From the NCBI RefSeq assembly GCF_035222275.1, contig NC_085885.1, forward strand, positions 1,054,001 through 1,118,000: DNA of 64,000 bases, written 5' to 3'. This DNA comes from Podospora bellae-mahoneyi. Taxonomy: Eukaryota > Ascomycota > Sordariomycetes > Sordariales > Podosporaceae. Position 1 is the first letter of the stretch. The number at the start of each line of letters is the position of its first letter. Below are positions 62,279 to 64,000 of this stretch, in pieces. Under the pieces are notes generated by a model. It had not been told where the DNA came from and made no database searches. It saw nothing but the letters and a program-made list of their open reading frames with translations. The translations under genes and the position numbers were made by a program.

Positions 62279-62817
62279 GTTCTCCTCCATTTCTTTTCTT
62301 TCCCACAACACAATCACTTTGTGACGTTCGCTTCCTGCTGCCTTTGGCTTTCTGCTTTTGCGACCACAACCCAACAACCACAGACAACAACTGCTCTTTG
62401 GGAAGAGAAGCATTGATTGCTTGCCTCGCTCAATACCACTCTCTCAGTAAGTTAGCTTCTTCCTTCGGAGTTTTGTTTTCTTCCGTCCCGGAACCGTGAT
62501 TGCAGTCGCAATTGCCGGTCGGGCATCTTTGGTCGCCATTCATGGCACAAGTGTGCTTTATGTTGCGACTTTCTTTCGTCAGATTCACACCGACAATTGT
62601 TTTCTTCCCCTTCCTCGCCTCGTCTGCCTATTCAACACATAGATCCCACCTCACCCTCGACACAAACACTCTATCAATCTCACATCACACCTCTCCAACC
62701 GCCAAAATGGACTACCTAAAGACGGCCTTCAATTATACAAAACTAACTCCTCTCTCTTTCACAGACCACAAAAACAACCCCTTTTCATCTCAACAACTCA
62801 CAAAAGCAACAAGGACA
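59856..62817. other. Gene-poor region upstream of the last Myb-like gene
   Basis: About 3 kb. A 183-codon minus-strand frame (61219-61770) lacks a domain and a good start context, so I do not call it. A TC dinucleotide run lies at 62246-62276. The plus-strand leader before 62818 is CT/CA-rich and stays open in frame from 62500, with an additional ATG at 62707, so a longer N-terminus is possible. Confidence 0.45.
62246..62276. repeat. (TC)n microsatellite
   Basis: About 15 TC units in the promoter region of the last Myb-like gene. Confidence 0.9.
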
Positions 62818-63669
62818 ATGGCCGAAGAGAAAGCCCCCCAGCCCACCTCAGCTGAGGCCTTCCTCTTCTATTCCATAGTGAAGAATCTGAGAACCCGGCC
62901 AGATATCAACTGGGAGGGCGTCGCCCGCGACAACGGTTTCAAAAACGCCGAGACGGCCAAGGTGCGCTACGGACAGGTGAAGCGCAAGCTCAACATTGAG
63001 AACTGGTCGCCGCCCGTCAAGCCGCAGGGCGGCAGATCCAGCGGTTCGGGCGTGGGCAAGACGGAGATGGACCAGGGGACTAGTCTTGTGAGCAGCAAGC
63101 CCAAGGCTGGGACTGGAGCCGGGGTGGTGAAGAAGAGGACGAACAACAATGGGAAGGGTGGTGGGAAGAAGACTCCAGCCAAGGTTATGGATGAGGATGA
63201 TGATGATGATGATGATGAAGACGAGGAGGAGGAGGAGGAGAAGTCGAAGGCGAAGGGGATCGATGCTGCCTTGGCGAGACTCTCTCCCACGCCGACGGGA
63301 CGGGCTCAGCGGCAGGTTGACTTTGGCAGTGCGATTGCTGATGTGGATGAGTATATTTCTTCGCTGCAGAGTTGGACTCCCATCGTGGCTGCCAGGCAGG
63401 TCGGTTCTTACCCTCCTCGTGGGGTCAAGATTGCGGGGGAGGTTTATCTGAAGACTGCCATTCCGGTTAGGGGGTTGGGGGATGTGTGGACGGTCAAGCC
63501 GGTTAGTCCTGAGGGGCACGAGGCTTGGTTTCAGGGGTTGGGGTTGGAGGATCAGAACCGGTTTATGGAGGAGGCGGTGGAGTTTTTTGTGAAGAGTTCG
63601 GAGGAGGGGGTCGTGGGGGAGAATGCGTTGGTGGTGCATCAGGGTGGTGATGATACGGGGGTTCACTAA
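62818..63669 (+). CDS. Myb-like DNA-binding protein with acidic middle
   Basis: A single exon of 283 residues from the ATG at 62818 (context GGACAATGGCC). Residues about 12-60 form a Myb-like domain: AEAFLFYSIVKNLRTRP, then INWEGVARDNGF, then the basic helix ETAKVRYGQVKRKLN. A Lys/Gly-rich linker and a run of about 18 Asp/Glu (residues about 123-142) precede a C-terminal half with VDFGSAIADVDEYISSLQSW and further hydrophobic patterns that may be a second small domain. The domain closely matches the one at 58.6 kb in spacing, although the intron between helices 1 and 2 is absent here. Probable nuclear DNA-binding factor; function unknown. Confidence 0.75.
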   Translation: MAEEKAPQPTSAEAFLFYSIVKNLRTRPDINWEGVARDNGFKNAETAKVRYGQVKRKLNIENWSPPVKPQGGRSSGSGVGKTEMDQGTSLVSSKPKAGTGAGVVKKRTNNNGKGGGKKTPAKVMDEDDDDDDDEDEEEEEEKSKAKGIDAALARLSPTPTGRAQRQVDFGSAIADVDEYISSLQSWTPIVAARQVGSYPPRGVKIAGEVYLKTAIPVRGLGDVWTVKPVSPEGHEAWFQGLGLEDQNRFMEEAVEFFVKSSEEGVVGENALVVHQGGDDTGVH

Positions 63670-64000
63670 GTTTTTTCTTTCACGACACGACGTCACTACT
63701 GGGGATGTGGGGATGGAGTCTGGGTTTTTTTTTCTTTTCTTTTTTTTTTTGATAGGTGAGCAAGGGTCAAGTGACTCGTTGCATGATTCGCTTTTTTTTT
63801 TATTTCCGGTCACGGGAATTTTGAGTCTTTTGCTCCTCCCAAGTGGGATGTGAGCTGGTGGGATGTTGGTTTATGTACGATTGGTACGGTTGATACCCCC
63901 TTCTCTTTTATATAAGATACCTACTCTCGGGATGGGTTCAGGAGATGGGGAAGTAGGGAAACGGGACAGGAATACGGGGCCATGTTTATGGCGATACCTA
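63670..64000. other. 3' flank of the last gene
   Basis: T-rich runs at about 63724-63750 and 63792-63801 are consistent with a fungal 3' untranslated region. No gene is seen before the window ends. Confidence 0.6.

Noticed and set aside
62848-63813. 321-codon minus-strand open frame
   Set aside because: It is antisense to the Myb-like gene at 62818, with Leu/His/Arg-rich low-complexity sequence.

Overview
The window reads as nuclear DNA of a filamentous ascomycete, most likely a Sordariomycete of the Sordariales type. The support is short GT-AG introns (mostly 50-140 nt) with CTAAC/CTGAC-like branch sites, GC-rich third positions, and ascomycete-type housekeeping genes lying between long low-complexity intergenic stretches. 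I saw no transposon, virus-derived element, rRNA, tRNA or CRISPR array.

Layout. 0-3.3 kb: no recognised gene. 3.3-5.7 kb (+): SUZ12, a subunit of Polycomb repressive complex 2, here with a C-terminal PHD-like finger. 7.2-9.6 kb (-): large nuclear LRR/F-box-like protein. 10.2-11.5 kb (-): UFD1. 12.0-13.5 kb (+): LIN1/CD2BP2-type GYF-domain spliceosomal protein. 13.8-15.4 kb (-): RVB2 (reptin) AAA+ ATPase. 16.9-19.3 kb (+): long coiled-coil protein with an RE/RD head. 21.9-24.6 kb (+): large basic, disordered protein with a conserved C-terminal helical region. 27.8-28.9 kb (-): XRCC4-like end-joining factor. 30.7-33.9 kb (+): Byr4/Bfa1-type cytokinesis regulator. 35.1-35.8 kb (+): Get5-like ubiquitin-fold protein. 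36.4-37.5 kb (-): cofilin in six exons. 38.7-40.5 kb (-): mitochondrial HSP60. 40.5-44.5 kb: no convincing gene.

From 44.5 kb to the end the window is dominated by small Myb/SANT-like DNA-binding proteins. These are a Myb-like gene at 44.5-45.5 kb (-), a regular array at 52.0-54.9 kb (-), a SANT-like gene with an AT-hook at 55.4-56.5 kb (-), a Myb-like gene at 58.6-59.9 kb (+) and another at 62.8-63.7 kb (+). An acidic, frame-disrupted gene lies at 47.0-48.3 kb.

The most unusual object is the array at 52.0-54.9 kb. Six exons, spaced about 420 bp apart, each start with an ATG that has a purine at -3. Each encodes helices 1-2 of the same SANT-like fold and ends at the same point of the domain in a phase-2 splice donor. 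Only the last is followed by an exon encoding the third helix and basic tail. This looks like a set of variable first exons sharing one constant exon. A single gene with chained domains, or six tandem genes, remain possible. The intact two-exon gene just upstream (55.4-56.5 kb) shows the presumed ancestral layout.
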